Part shown: positions 38,083-48,960 of the stretch, piece after piece
Numbering within the stretch: position 1 is the stretch's first letter
Layout of the letters: every line of letters begins with the position of its first letter
Notes under the pieces: model-generated
What the model saw: only the letters and a program-made list of their open reading frames with translations
What the model was told of the DNA's origin: nothing
Database searches by the model: none
Translations under genes and position numbers: made by a program
NCBI GenBank assembly: GCA_030533325.1
Contig: JAUNJJ010000004.1
Location: forward strand, 1 to 64,000
Source of the DNA: Oscillospiraceae bacterium
GTDB taxonomy: Bacteria > Bacillota > Clostridia > Oscillospirales > Ruminococcaceae
Direction: 5' to 3'
DNA: 64,000 bases

Positions 38083-39432
38083 ATGTATCTGAAAAGAAGA
38101 ATTGATAGTTTCCTTGAAAAATGGAAAGCTGACGAAGACAGAAAACCGCTTGTGGTAAAAGGTTGCAGGCAGGTTGGCAAGACAGAATCGATTCATCATT
38201 TTATATATCAGAATTATGAGAGTGTTATAGAAATAAACTTTGTCGAAGAACCAAAGTTTCAGTCGGTTATTTCTGATGGATACAGTGCGGATGATATAGT
38301 ACGTAATATTTCTCTTATTGATCCGTCAAAGCGCTTTATCCCCGGAAAAACTGTTTTGTTTTTTGATGAGATACAGCAGTTTCCGGAAATTGCGACTTCT
38401 TTAAAGTTTTTTAAGATTGACGGACGTTTTGATGTAATATGCAGTGGTTCATTTCTTGGCATACATTATAAAAGAATCGAAAGTAACAGTGTTGGATATA
38501 AGACTGATTATACAATGTATTCCATGGATTTTGAAGAGTTTTTATGGGTCAAAGGTTACGATGATACATTTCGAAAAGTACTTTGTGAACATATGATATC
38601 CTGTAAACCTTTAAATGATGCTGTATTCTCAACAGCCAAAAGACTGTTTCTTGATTATTGTGTTCTTGGCGGGATGCCTGAAGTGGTATGTAATTACATT
38701 GAAAAAGGAACATTTGAAGGTTCTCTTGAACTTCAGCATCAGTTGATTGATGATTATAAGGAAGATATTCGAAAGTATGCTGATGGTGTTGATCAGACAA
38801 GAATACTGAATGTGTTTAACAGAATAGTTCCGCAGCTTGCACAGGAGAATAAAAAGTTTCAGATTTCCAAGGTTGCATCCGGTGCGAGATTTAAAGACTA
38901 TCGCGGATGTATCGAATGGCTGAATGATGCAGGAATAGTGAATATATGTTACTGTCTTTCTTTCCCCGAACTTCCTTTGAAAGGTAATTATAACAATGAT
39001 ATATTCAAACTGTATTTTGCAGATTCAGGTCTGCTGGTTTCAATGCTTGATGATGAGGCTCAGGATGATCTCAGAGCCAATAAAAATCTTGGTGTATATA
39101 AAGGGGCGCTATATGAAAATATTGTCGGAGAAGCACTTGTAAAGTCCGGAGGCCAGCTTTATTATTACAAACGTTCCGATTCCACACTTGAGCAGGATTT
39201 CTTTCTCTGCACAGCCGATTCACTTGTTCCTGTTGAAGTCAAATCCGCAAACGGCAGGGCAAAGTCTCTGAAAACGCTTATTCAGTCTGAACATTACGGT
39301 GATATAAAGTTTGGAATCAAACTGATAGACGGAAATATTGGTTACAGTGACAAAGTATTTACTTTTCCGTATTTCTGCACTTTCCTTCTGAAAGAGATTC
39401 TTCCTAAGCTTGATGTGACAGAATTTTTCTGA
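38083..39432 (+). CDS. AAA ATPase with DUF4143 domain
   Basis: A 449-residue protein. Walker A VKGCRQVGKTESI (about 24-36), Walker B VLFFDEIQQFP (about 88-98), the sensor CSGSFLG, and a C-terminal DUF4143 with EQDFFLCTADSLVPVEVKS (about 367-385). A good promoter lies upstream (TTGAAG, 17 nt, TATACT, near 38031-38059), and AAAGGAG precedes the ATG at 38083. It ends in a bidirectional terminator shared with ridA. Confidence 0.88.
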   Translation: MYLKRRIDSFLEKWKADEDRKPLVVKGCRQVGKTESIHHFIYQNYESVIEINFVEEPKFQSVISDGYSADDIVRNISLIDPSKRFIPGKTVLFFDEIQQFPEIATSLKFFKIDGRFDVICSGSFLGIHYKRIESNSVGYKTDYTMYSMDFEEFLWVKGYDDTFRKVLCEHMISCKPLNDAVFSTAKRLFLDYCVLGGMPEVVCNYIEKGTFEGSLELQHQLIDDYKEDIRKYADGVDQTRILNVFNRIVPQLAQENKKFQISKVASGARFKDYRGCIEWLNDAGIVNICYCLSFPELPLKGNYNNDIFKLYFADSGLLVSMLDDEAQDDLRANKNLGVYKGALYENIVGEALVKSGGQLYYYKRSDSTLEQDFFLCTADSLVPVEVKSANGRAKSLKTLIQSEHYGDIKFGIKLIDGNIGYSDKVFTFPYFCTFLLKEILPKLDVTEFF

Positions 39433-39493
39433 TAATAGAAATTCTACGGAACAGATTGATTTTTGATATATCTGTACTCAAAGAAAAATCTTC

Positions 39494-39538
39494 AAAAAAA
39501 TCTCACCTTCCGGAAAATCAGAAAGGTGAGATTTTTTT
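39494..39538 (+). terminator. Bidirectional terminator between the DUF4143 ATPase and ridA
   Basis: AAAAAAATCTCACCTT and AAGGTGAGATTTTTTT pair, with A/T runs on both sides serving both convergent genes. Confidence 0.9.
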
Positions 39539-39545
39539 CTGTAAT

Positions 39546-39920
39546 TTATATTTCAGCAATAACTTCAACTTCTACAAGAACATCCTTCGGAAGTTCCTTA
39601 ACTGCCACGCAGCTTCTCGCCGGCTTTGATGTGAAATATTCGCCGTAGACTGCGTTGAATGCAGCGAAGTCTGACATATTCTTTAAAAAGCATGTGGTTT
39701 TTACAGCTTTGTCAAATGAAGAACCGGCTTCCTTTAAAACTTCACCGAGGTTTTTCATTACCTGTGTTGTCTGTCCTTCGATATCTGTTGCTTCAACATT
39801 TCCTGTTGCCGGGTTGATTGCTATCTGACCTGATGTAAAAACAAGATTTCCTGTGATTACTGCCTGTGAGTACGGTCCGATTGCATCCGGGGCATTTTTG
39901 GTATATACTTTAGATGACAT
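39546..39920 (-). CDS. ridA: Enamine/imine deaminase RidA
   Basis: A 124-residue YjgF/RidA protein. NAPDAIGPYSQAV, FTSGQIAINPATG and the C-terminal PARSCVAVKELPKDVLVEVE contain the family arginine and glutamate. RidA hydrolyses the 2-aminoacrylate and related enamines made by threonine dehydratase. It lies 22 nt after ilvA, on the same strand, so the pairing is functional as well as positional. GAAAGGAATC precedes the start. Confidence 0.95.
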   Translation of the reverse strand: MSSKVYTKNAPDAIGPYSQAVITGNLVFTSGQIAINPATGNVEATDIEGQTTQVMKNLGEVLKEAGSSFDKAVKTTCFLKNMSDFAAFNAVYGEYFTSKPARSCVAVKELPKDVLVEVEVIAEI

Positions 39921-39942
39921 GATACAAGATTCCTTTCATTTT

Positions 39943-41139
39943 TTATTCAACGATAATAAATCCGGCATCCTTAAGTGCCTGACGGATTTCTTCCTTGTGT
40001 TCAAAGTTACGTGTCTCAAGCACTATCCTGAGGTAGCAGCCTATGATATCTGAACCTTCGTTTGAACGTTCGTGGTGAATAGAGATAACATTTCCGCCGA
40101 GATCAGCAATGAGTTTTGATACATCGCGAAGCTGACCAGGCTTGTCGATAAGTTCAATATTGATTGAGTCCGTACGTCCTGACTTAAGAAGGCCTCTCTT
40201 GATAACTCTTGAAAGAATAGTAACGTCAATATTTCCGCCTGAAACGAGACATACAACTTTTTTGCCCTTTACAGGTACTTTATTGAACATGGCAGCTGCA
40301 ACCGAGACTGCACCTGCACCTTCTGAAATGAGCTTCTGCTGTTCGATAAGTGCAAGAATAGCAGATGAAATTTCGTCGTCAGTAACGGTTACAATCTTAT
40401 CGACATATTTCTGACACATCTCAAATGTGTTTACGCCGGGTTCCTTTACCTTGATACCGTCAGCAATGGTTGAAACAGAGTCAAGACATTCAATCTTACC
40501 GTGTTCAATTGAGGTTACCATACTCGGAGCACCGCTTGCCTGAACGCCGTATACTTTCACATCAGGATTGAGACTCTTTAATGCAAATGCAACGCCGGAG
40601 ATAAGTCCGCCGCCGCCGACAGGTACGATAACTGCATCCAGTTCAGGGAGCTGATCGAGGATTTCAAGACCAATAGTACCCTGACCGGCTATAACATATT
40701 CATCATCAAAGGGATGAATAAATGTGTATCCCTTTTCATCCTTCAGCTGGAGAGCTTTGTTATACGCATCATCATAAACACCTTCAACCAGACATACTTC
40801 CGCACCGTAGCTTTTTGTAGCTTCCACCTTTGAGATAGGAGCTCCGTCAGGGAGGCAGATAAGTGATTTAATGCCGTTTGCAGAAGCTGCGAGGGCAACG
40901 CCCTGAGCATGGTTTCCGGCTGAGCAGGCGATAACGCCTTTTTTCTTTTCTTCATCGGAGAGCTGTGATATCTTGTAGTATGCACCTCTTACCTTGAACG
41001 AACCTGTAATCTGGAGATTTTCTGTTTTGAGATAGATATCGCAGTCCGGATTTATCTTTGGAGCGTGAATAAGGTCAGTTTTTCTGACAACATTTTTCAG
41101 TACATAACTTGCGTGATAGATTTTATCAAGTGTAAGCAT
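39943..41139 (-). CDS. ilvA: Threonine ammonia-lyase with ACT domain
   Basis: A 398-residue PLP enzyme converting threonine to 2-oxobutanoate and ammonia. The PLP lysine lies in ITGSFKVRGAYYK (about 45-57). The glycine loop is PVGGGGLISG. The C-terminal ACT-like domain (about 320-398) includes LIDKPGQLRDVSKLIADLGG. It is the medium-length form, allosteric in many Clostridia. The ATG at 41139 is preferred. An in-frame GTG 9 nt earlier is possible. Within the ilv cluster it supplies isoleucine synthesis. Confidence 0.93.
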   Translation of the reverse strand: MLTLDKIYHASYVLKNVVRKTDLIHAPKINPDCDIYLKTENLQITGSFKVRGAYYKISQLSDEEKKKGVIACSAGNHAQGVALAASANGIKSLICLPDGAPISKVEATKSYGAEVCLVEGVYDDAYNKALQLKDEKGYTFIHPFDDEYVIAGQGTIGLEILDQLPELDAVIVPVGGGGLISGVAFALKSLNPDVKVYGVQASGAPSMVTSIEHGKIECLDSVSTIADGIKVKEPGVNTFEMCQKYVDKIVTVTDDEISSAILALIEQQKLISEGAGAVSVAAAMFNKVPVKGKKVVCLVSGGNIDVTILSRVIKRGLLKSGRTDSINIELIDKPGQLRDVSKLIADLGGNVISIHHERSNEGSDIIGCYLRIVLETRNFEHKEEIRQALKDAGFIIVE

Positions 41140-41164
41140 TTTTTTCACTCATTTCGTAAAAAAA

Positions 41165-42304
41165 TTAAGTATTTTCGGCGATGAGGCGGTCGACTATCTG
41201 CTTTGCAGCTCTTGCTGAGCGGCCGCTCTTTGCAATGGCAAATCTTTCAGCTTCTTCGAAGAGTTTATCTTCCGGAATATCAAGACCATTCTGTTTTGCA
41301 AGTCCTGAAACAATCTTAAGATATTCATCCTTTGCCGGTTTTGAGAATGAGATTTTCAGACCAAAACGTTCTGACAGGGAGATAAGCTGCTGTACAGTAT
41401 CGTTTCTGTGAACATCGTCACCGTTTCTTTCCGAGAAGTTTTCCTTTACAAGATGACGTCTGTTGCTTGTTGCATAGATGGCAATATTTGCGGCTCTTGC
41501 TGAAACTGATCCTTCAAGTATAGCCTTAAGTGCACCGAAGTTGTCATCATCTGATTCAAATGAAAGATCATCGATGAACAGAATAAATTTAAGCGGATTT
41601 TTACTGAGACTGTCCATAATCACCGGGATGTCATGGAGCTGGTCTTTTCTTATTTCTATGATACGCAGACCCTGATCTCTGTATTCATTTGCAATGGCTT
41701 TTACAGAAGATGATTTTCCTGTACCTGCATCACCTGTAAGAAGTACATTTGAAGCAGGCTTTCCTCTGAGAAGAGCAATGGTATTGTCAATTATCATCTG
41801 ACGCTGTGTTTCATAGCCGATAAGCTGGGAAAGCTTGATTTCATCAGGGTGTTTTACAGGAACAATATTTCCGTCCTTTACTATAAACATATAGTACTTT
41901 GCGTAAATGCCGTAGCCGAATTTGCCGACGTTATCAATTCTCTCCCTGTATTCGCTTCTGAAATCATATACAGTATTGTCCCAGTCAGGAAGGAAACCGT
42001 CGTAGTCTATGCATTTCTTTACATCTTCGGAAGTAATCTGTGAAATCTCCTGGAGTGAGAGAAGTTCATTTTCAAGACATGCCTGCATCTTGTCACCGGG
42101 CTCAGTGTTCTGAGCTTTTTTTATCATGCATATGTTTTCATCCTCAAAAACAAGAGTAAGAATATATGTTCCGAGATCGTTATGGTGACGGTAAAGATCT
42201 GAAACAAAATCAGCATAGGCATGTATTGTTTCGTCAAGTGCTGTATCTTCACTGCTGACACACTTAAGCAGAGCACTGAGACTCTGCATCGTGCGGCAGT
42301 TCAT
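41165..42304 (-). CDS. DUF815 family AAA ATPase
   Basis: A 379-residue protein from the first ATG. The domain order matches DUF815: helical N-terminus, then SQLIGYETQRQMI, Walker A LLTGDAGTGKSSSVKA (about 189-204) and Walker B FILFIDDLSFE. In the same frame, codons continue upstream of the ATG for 21 residues (KSSLKKLYYKLNSLVIFRDI) to an ATA codon at 42367-42365. GGAGG (42377-42381) lies 9 nt before it. Translation may thus begin there with a non-standard codon. The protein's role is unknown. It sits between ilvD and ilvA. Confidence 0.85.
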   Translation of the reverse strand: MNCRTMQSLSALLKCVSSEDTALDETIHAYADFVSDLYRHHNDLGTYILTLVFEDENICMIKKAQNTEPGDKMQACLENELLSLQEISQITSEDVKKCIDYDGFLPDWDNTVYDFRSEYRERIDNVGKFGYGIYAKYYMFIVKDGNIVPVKHPDEIKLSQLIGYETQRQMIIDNTIALLRGKPASNVLLTGDAGTGKSSSVKAIANEYRDQGLRIIEIRKDQLHDIPVIMDSLSKNPLKFILFIDDLSFESDDDNFGALKAILEGSVSARAANIAIYATSNRRHLVKENFSERNGDDVHRNDTVQQLISLSERFGLKISFSKPAKDEYLKIVSGLAKQNGLDIPEDKLFEEAERFAIAKSGRSARAAKQIVDRLIAENT

Positions 42305-42386
42305 GATATCTCTGAAGATAACGAGCGAATTAAGCTTGTAGTAAAGCTTTTTTAAAGAGCTTTTTATTTTAAAGCGCCTCCGTTTA

Positions 42387-44051
42387 TCAGAACTTGTTGA
42401 TTATAGCACCCTTGTCTGCAGAAGAAACCATGGCTGCATATCTTCTTGCATAGCCGGTGATATCATCCTTAACAAGGAGTTTTGTATTTTCTTTTCTCTT
42501 GGCGAGTTCTTCGTCAGAAACTTCAAGAGTGATGCTGTATTCAGGAATGTTGATGGAAATCATATCACCATCCTGTACATAAGCGATGTTTCCGCCTCTT
42601 ACAGCTTCAGGTGAAACGTGACCGATGGAAGCACCTCTTGTAGCACCGCTGAAACGTCCGTCTGTGATAAGAGCAACGTCCTTGTCAAGACCCATACCTG
42701 CAATAGCAGATGTAGGGCTGAGCATCTCTCTCATACCAGGACCGCCTGAAGGACCTTCGTAACGGATAACAACAACGTCTCCGGCAACAATCTTACCGCC
42801 TTTGATAGCAGCAATTGTATCTTCCTCAGAGTTAAATACCTTTGCAGGTCCTCTGTGAACGAGCATCTCAGGAGCAACGGCACTTCTCTTTACAACACAT
42901 CCGTCCGGAGCAAGGTTGCCCCGGAGAACAGCGATACCGCCTGTCTGTGTGTACGGATTGTCAATTGGTCTGATGATGTTTGTATCCTTGTTTACAACAC
43001 CTGCGATGTTTTCACCGAGTGTCTTTCCTGTACATGTCATAACATCTGTGTGGATAAGACCCTTCTTGTTGAGTTCGTTAAGAACTGCGTATACACCACC
43101 GGCTTCATTGAGGTCTTCCATATAAGCGTGACCTGCAGGAGCGAGGTGGCAGAGGTTAGGAGTCTTGGCGCTGATCTCATTTGCCATGTCAAGGTTGATT
43201 GTGATACCGCATTCGTTTGCGATAGCAGGGAGGTGGAGCATACTGTTTGTTGAACATCCGAGAGCCATATCAGCTGTAAGTGCATTCTGGAATGCCTTTT
43301 CTGTCATGATATCACGAGGACGGATATTTTTCTTAAGCATATCCATAACTGCCATACCTGCCTTCTTGGCAAGCTTGATTCTCTCTGAGTAAACAGCAGG
43401 AATTGTACCGTTTCCGCGGAGACCCATACCGAGAACTTCTGTGAGACAGTTCATTGAGTTTGCAGTGTACATACCTGAGCATGAACCGCATGTAGGGCAT
43501 GCCTTGTTTTCGTATTCCTCAACATCTTCAAGTGAAATTTTTCCTGCTGTGTAAGCTCCAACTGCTTCGAACATGCTTGAGAGTGATGTCTTGCTGCCCT
43601 TAACGTGACCGGCAAGCATAGGACCGCCGCTTACAAATACTGTAGGAACATTTACACGGGCTGCTGCCATAAGAAGTCCCGGTACGTTCTTATCGCAGTT
43701 TGGAATCATAACAAGAGCATCGAAGTGGTGGGCAAGAGCCATGCATTCTGTAGAGTCAGCGATGAGGTCTCTTGTAACGAGGGAGTATTTCATACCTTTG
43801 TGACCCATAGCGATACCGTCACAGACAGCGATAGCAGGGAATACCACAGGAGTACCGCCGGCCATTGAAACACCGGTTTTAACTGCTTCTACAATCTTGT
43901 CTATATTCATATGACCAGGAACGATTTCGTTGTATGATGAAACGATACCAACCAGTGGACGCTCCATTTCTTCCTTTGTCATGCCGAGTGCGTTGAAGAG
44001 TGAACGCTGAGGAGCCTTGTCTACTCCTTCACAGTAAAAATTACATTCCAT
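42387..44051 (-). CDS. ilvD: Dihydroxy-acid dehydratase
   Basis: A 554-residue enzyme dehydrating dihydroxy-acids to 2-oxo acids for valine and isoleucine. The iron-sulfur cysteines lie in [10 protein letters not shown] and [34 protein letters not shown] near the C-terminus is family-typical. The start at 44051 follows AAAGGCGGAAAAG. The frame reaching 44132 passes through the intergenic hairpin and is rejected. ilvC lies upstream, separated by a hairpin at 44090-44131. Confidence 0.95.
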   Translation of the reverse strand: MECNFYCEGVDKAPQRSLFNALGMTKEEMERPLVGIVSSYNEIVPGHMNIDKIVEAVKTGVSMAGGTPVVFPAIAVCDGIAMGHKGMKYSLVTRDLIADSTECMALAHHFDALVMIPNCDKNVPGLLMAAARVNVPTVFVSGGPMLAGHVKGSKTSLSSMFEAVGAYTAGKISLEDVEEYENKACPTCGSCSGMYTANSMNCLTEVLGMGLRGNGTIPAVYSERIKLAKKAGMAVMDMLKKNIRPRDIMTEKAFQNALTADMALGCSTNSMLHLPAIANECGITINLDMANEISAKTPNLCHLAPAGHAYMEDLNEAGGVYAVLNELNKKGLIHTDVMTCTGKTLGENIAGVVNKDTNIIRPIDNPYTQTGGIAVLRGNLAPDGCVVKRSAVAPEMLVHRGPAKVFNSEEDTIAAIKGGKIVAGDVVVIRYEGPSGGPGMREMLSPTSAIAGMGLDKDVALITDGRFSGATRGASIGHVSPEAVRGGNIAYVQDGDMISINIPEYSITLEVSDEELAKRKENTKLLVKDDITGYARRYAAMVSSADKGAIINKF

Positions 44052-44089
44052 TTTCTTTTCCGCCTTTATTAAATATTTTTTATAATAAA

Positions 44090-44131
44090 AGCTGCTTTCC
44101 CACAAGCTGATGCTTAACCGGGAAAGCAGCA
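44090..44131 (-). terminator. Hairpin between ilvC and ilvD
   Basis: GCTGCTTTCCC and GGGAAAGCAGC pair over 18-20 nt and are followed on the minus strand by TTTTATTAT. It may partly terminate or protect the ilvBNC message, setting a lower level for ilvD. Confidence 0.6.
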
Positions 44132-44190
44132 ATCTTTTTCAGAATAAATGCCAGCCGGTCTGACTTGGCGATCATTTCAAAAAGAAGATA

Positions 44191-45778
<1,588 letters not shown>

Positions 45779-45783
45779 AAGAC

Positions 45784-47454
45784 TTAACCTCCTATGTGAG
45801 TAATGATATTATCGATTGAACCGCCCGGCGGGAGCATAGGGAGAACGAATTCATCTTCGCTTATAGCACAGTCGATAACACAAGGGCGCTTTGAAGCAAT
45901 GGCTTCATCAAGTGCCTTCTTAAGTTCATCAGTATTAATGGCTGAGAAACCGAGTGCACCGAATGCTTCGGCAATCTTTGTGAACTTTGTCTGACGCTTG
46001 TCAAGTGTTGTATTCGAATAGTGCTTGTCGAAGAAGAGTGTCTGCCACTGTCTTACCATACCGAGTACGCCGTTGTTCATAACAACTATAATTACAGGAA
46101 CGTTATCTGAAACAGCTGTTGCGAGTTCGTTGAGATTCATGCCGAAGCTTCCGTCACCTGTAAAGAGAACTACAGGGTCTTTTGTTGCCTCGTATGAACC
46201 GATAGCAGCACCGAGCCCGAAGCCCATTGTGCCGAGCCCTCCGCTTGAGATGAACTTTCTTGACTGTTCAAATCTGTAGCGCTGTGCAACCCACATCTGG
46301 TGCTGACCAACGTCTGTAACGATAACTGCATTTTCAGGCATCTTTTCATTTACTGCATCAACGATATCGTATGGAGTCATTGCATCAGACTTCTTAAGTG
46401 ATGCAGCTTCATCAGCCTTAAACTTTTCAATCTGAGCGTTCCATTCTGTGTTCTGTTTCTTTTCAACCATTGATATAAGTTTGCTTAAAGTGTCCTTAAT
46501 ATCTCCTGCGATGCCAATGTCAGAAGAAATATTCTTGTCGAGTTCGGCAGCATCAATATCTATATGTATGATTCTGCAGTTTCTTACATATACATTTTTG
46601 TTGCCTGTTGCTCTGTCACTGAATCTTGCACCTGCACAGATAACAAGGTCTGCCTCAGCCTGAGCCATTGATGAAGCATAGTGTCCGTGCATTCCCTGCA
46701 TTCCGAGAAATCTTGGGTTTGAGAACGGAACTGATGAGATACCCATCAGACTGCATCCGATAGGTGCGTCAATGATATCAGCAAATTTTTCAATTTCTGC
46801 ACCTGCATTGCCTGAGATAACACCGCCGCCGCAGTAGATATATGGTTTCTTTGATTCGGCAATAAGCTTTGCAGCTTCTTCAAGATCTGCTTCATCCGCA
46901 ACCGGTACAGGAAGTGCCGGAGCAACCGGTTTGTTGCTGAATTCAGTCTGAGCAATCTGAACATCCTTTGGAATATCAACGAGAACCGGACCCGGTCTGC
47001 CTGAACGTGCAAGAAGGAATGCTTCTCTGAGTGTGTCAGCAAGTTCGTTAATATCCTTAACTATATAGTTATGCTTTGTTATTGGGAGAGTAATGCCGCA
47101 GATATCGACCTCCTGGAAGCTGTCTCTTCCCAGCAGACTGCATGGGACGTTACCTGTAATAGCGACCATCGGGACTGAATCGAGATATGCTGTGGCGATA
47201 CCTGTTACAAGGTTTGTCGCACCAGGACCTGATGTTGCAAGAACAACACCTGTCTTGCCTGTTGAGCGAGCGTATCCGTCGGCTGCGTGGGACGCACCCT
47301 GTTCATGGGCGGTTAAAACGTGTTTGATGCGATCCTGATATTCATAAAGAGCATCATAAATGTTAATAACCTGTCCTCCCGGATAACCGAAAATACAGTC
47401 ACAGCCCTGTTCAATCAAAACTTCAATAATAATCTGTGAACCTGATAATTTCAT
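45784..47454 (-). CDS. ilvB: Acetolactate synthase large subunit
   Basis: A 556-residue thiamine diphosphate enzyme, first common step of valine, leucine and isoleucine synthesis. The catalytic Glu lies in AHEQGASHAADGYARS. The ThDP/Mg site is GDGSFGMNLNEL followed by NNGVLGMVRQW. The start at 47454 is supported by alignment of MKLSGSQIIIEVL with relatives. A TTG 21 nt earlier is less likely. A promoter at 47536-47564 gives a short leader of about 75 nt, too short for a T-box. Confidence 0.97.
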   Translation of the reverse strand: MKLSGSQIIIEVLIEQGCDCIFGYPGGQVINIYDALYEYQDRIKHVLTAHEQGASHAADGYARSTGKTGVVLATSGPGATNLVTGIATAYLDSVPMVAITGNVPCSLLGRDSFQEVDICGITLPITKHNYIVKDINELADTLREAFLLARSGRPGPVLVDIPKDVQIAQTEFSNKPVAPALPVPVADEADLEEAAKLIAESKKPYIYCGGGVISGNAGAEIEKFADIIDAPIGCSLMGISSVPFSNPRFLGMQGMHGHYASSMAQAEADLVICAGARFSDRATGNKNVYVRNCRIIHIDIDAAELDKNISSDIGIAGDIKDTLSKLISMVEKKQNTEWNAQIEKFKADEAASLKKSDAMTPYDIVDAVNEKMPENAVIVTDVGQHQMWVAQRYRFEQSRKFISSGGLGTMGFGLGAAIGSYEATKDPVVLFTGDGSFGMNLNELATAVSDNVPVIIVVMNNGVLGMVRQWQTLFFDKHYSNTTLDKRQTKFTKIAEAFGALGFSAINTDELKKALDEAIASKRPCVIDCAISEDEFVLPMLPPGGSIDNIITHIGG

Positions 47455-47535
47455 AAGCTTGTGATTTCCTTTCAAAAAATATATACTTTTTAACTGTAAG
47501 ATTAAATCTGCTTCAGAAAAAAGTCTACATATGAA

Positions 47536-47564
47536 ATTATACCATATTGAAAAATTTATTTCAA
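47536..47564 (-). promoter_or_regulatory. Promoter of the ilv operon
   Basis: On the minus strand TTGAAA (47559-47564), a 17-nt spacer and TATAAT (47536-47541), about 75 nt before the ilvB start. Confidence 0.7.
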
Positions 47565-47765
47565 CACAAATTTATATTAAAATTAAGAAAAAAATGAAAT
47601 ATCTTAAAGATAATTCCGGAAAAAACAGTGAATCAGGAAAATATAATGTAATTTTATGGGATGTGTTTTTCCTGATAAATGTCGAATTATATGTGAAATG
47701 TGCCTAAATTAATTTCGTTTTCTATATTGAAACTGACATTTTGGTTCTGCGTTTCAAAAAAATGC

Positions 47766-47794
47766 TTGACAACCAAATAAAATACAGATATAAT
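47766..47794 (+). promoter_or_regulatory. Consensus promoter of the structured leader
   Basis: TTGACA (47766-47771), a 17-nt spacer and TATAAT (47789-47794) match the consensus exactly, pointing to a strongly expressed RNA beginning near 47801. Confidence 0.85.
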
Positions 47795-47800
47795 ATACAA

Positions 47801-48200
47801 TGAACAAAAATTATTACAGTAGTTAATGTGATAGTTTTTCAGAACTTATCAGAACCGGATATAATCATAAATCGTATACCTATTCATTTGATAATCATAA
47901 ACAGTACAGTGTATTTTGATTATAGCGAAGATTGTATTGATATAAGGGTAACAAGGTATACGCCGGTGGGGGCTCCACTTACAGAACATTAGGCTTGTCG
48001 CTGATTTTTATTTCCCTCGTGACTTTGATAAATGCACTGCATCAGGGTAGGACAATGGCTGTGATCAGTTTGGAGAGCAGACTATATTTTTTATCGGTTA
48101 GTTGGTTTGAAACTGACTCGAATACATGGCCCGGTAGCTTAATTCCAGAGCGTTGTTTATCAAAGGTGGCGGTGTGAATCCGCTCGTGGTCTAAAAAAAT
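47801..48200 (+). ncRNA. Long structured RNA or leader, raiA-RNA-like candidate
   Basis: About 400 nt without a gene follow a perfect promoter. Conserved-looking blocks are GGGTAACAAGGTATACGCCG, GGTGGGGGCTCC and GCATCAGGGTAGGACAATGG. They recall the raiA RNA class of Firmicutes, but this is from memory and uncertain. Near 48125-48190, GCTT/GAGC and GCGG-TGTGAAT-CCGC resemble D and T arms of a tRNA, the latter with a 7-nt T-loop-like loop. A zinc-ribbon gene follows at 48223. The RNA may be independent or a very long leader. Confidence 0.55.
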
Positions 48201-48222
48201 TCACGATAGTGAGGTAATTGAA

Positions 48223-48498
48223 ATGTTTGAAGACAAGACATTAGTATGCAAGGATTGCGGAGCTGAATTTGTTTTTACAGCCGGCGAACAGGAATTCTAT
48301 GCTGAAAAAGGTTTCGAGAATGAACCACAGAGATGCAAGTCCTGCCGTTCAGCAAGAAAGGCATCAGCAAAGGGTGAAAGAGAAATGTTCACAGCTACAT
48401 GTGCATCATGCGGTGGTGAAGCAAAGGTTCCTTTCAAGCCAAGAGAAGATCGCCCGGTATACTGCAGCGAATGTTTCGCTCAGATGAAGGAAGACTAA
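48223..48498 (+). CDS. Double zinc-ribbon protein
   Basis: A 91-residue protein with four CxxC pairs: CKDCGAEF, CKSC, CASCGGE and CSECF. The first half (about 1-48) is a zinc-ribbon of the type found alone in Clostridia; the second half (about 56-90) includes CGGEAKVPFKPREDRPVYCS, the short CxxC domain common in small nucleic-acid-binding proteins. GTGAGGTAATT precedes the start. It probably binds RNA or DNA. Whether it acts on the RNA encoded upstream is unknown. Confidence 0.8.
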   Translation: MFEDKTLVCKDCGAEFVFTAGEQEFYAEKGFENEPQRCKSCRSARKASAKGEREMFTATCASCGGEAKVPFKPREDRPVYCSECFAQMKED

Positions 48499-48504
48499 GA
48501 AAAG

Positions 48505-48540
48505 CTCAGGTGTAACCGACTTGTTTCGGCTGCACCTTTT
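48505..48540 (+). terminator. Terminator after the zinc-ribbon gene
   Basis: AGGTGTAACCGA and TCGGCTGCACCT pair with mismatches and are followed by TTTTTT. Confidence 0.8.
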
Positions 48541-48684
48541 TTCTTTGTATATTCTGCAGAGATTTACAGAAGAATAATCCTGTAAAATAAAAATTTCTTC
48601 TTGTATTTTTTCTTTTGATATGGTATGATAGGTTATGAAGCTGAGATTTGGTATAATCAGAATAACTAAAACGGAGGACTAAAA

Positions 48685-48891
48685 ATGGATTTTAAAGTAA
48701 CAAAAGATATGATAATCGGCGATATTCTCGACAATTGTCCGCAGGCTGCACCATGCCTTCTCGAGATGGGAATGCACTGCCTCGGCTGCCCTTCAGCAAG
48801 AGGGGAATCACTTGCTGACGCATGCATGGTTCACGGTGTTGATCCGGTAGAATTTGAAAAGAAAATAAACGAATTCATTGCAGCGCTTTAA
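48685..48891 (+). CDS. DUF1858 redox-disulfide protein
   Basis: A 68-residue protein. The opening VTKDMIIGDILDNCPQAAPC and the core GMHCLGCPSARGESLADAC are those of DUF1858 (hybrid-cluster-protein-associated disulfide domain), with the conserved CxxC. It may take part in thiol redox or iron-sulfur handling. GGAGG precedes the start. It has its own terminator (48904-48937). Confidence 0.88.
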   Translation: MDFKVTKDMIIGDILDNCPQAAPCLLEMGMHCLGCPSARGESLADACMVHGVDPVEFEKKINEFIAAL

Positions 48892-48903
48892 TTCTTTATA
48901 AAA

Positions 48904-48937
48904 AAACAAAAAATCTCTGCATCAAAGCAGGGATTTT
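48904..48937 (+). terminator. Terminator after the DUF1858 gene
   Basis: AAAATCTCTGC and GCAGGGATTTT pair over ATCAAA, followed by T residues. Confidence 0.8.
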
Positions 48938-48960
48938 TTATTTTGAAAGGAAAAATAAAA

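Noticed and set aside
47455..47640. T-box or leader-peptide attenuator before ilvB
   Set aside because: The promoter at 47536-47564 leaves a leader of only about 75 nt, with no T-box sequence, specifier stem or run of Val/Leu/Ile codons.
48125..48190. A genuine tRNA gene
   Set aside because: D- and T-arm-like hairpins are present, but the acceptor stem has only four pairs, and no proper anticodon arm or CCA end is visible.
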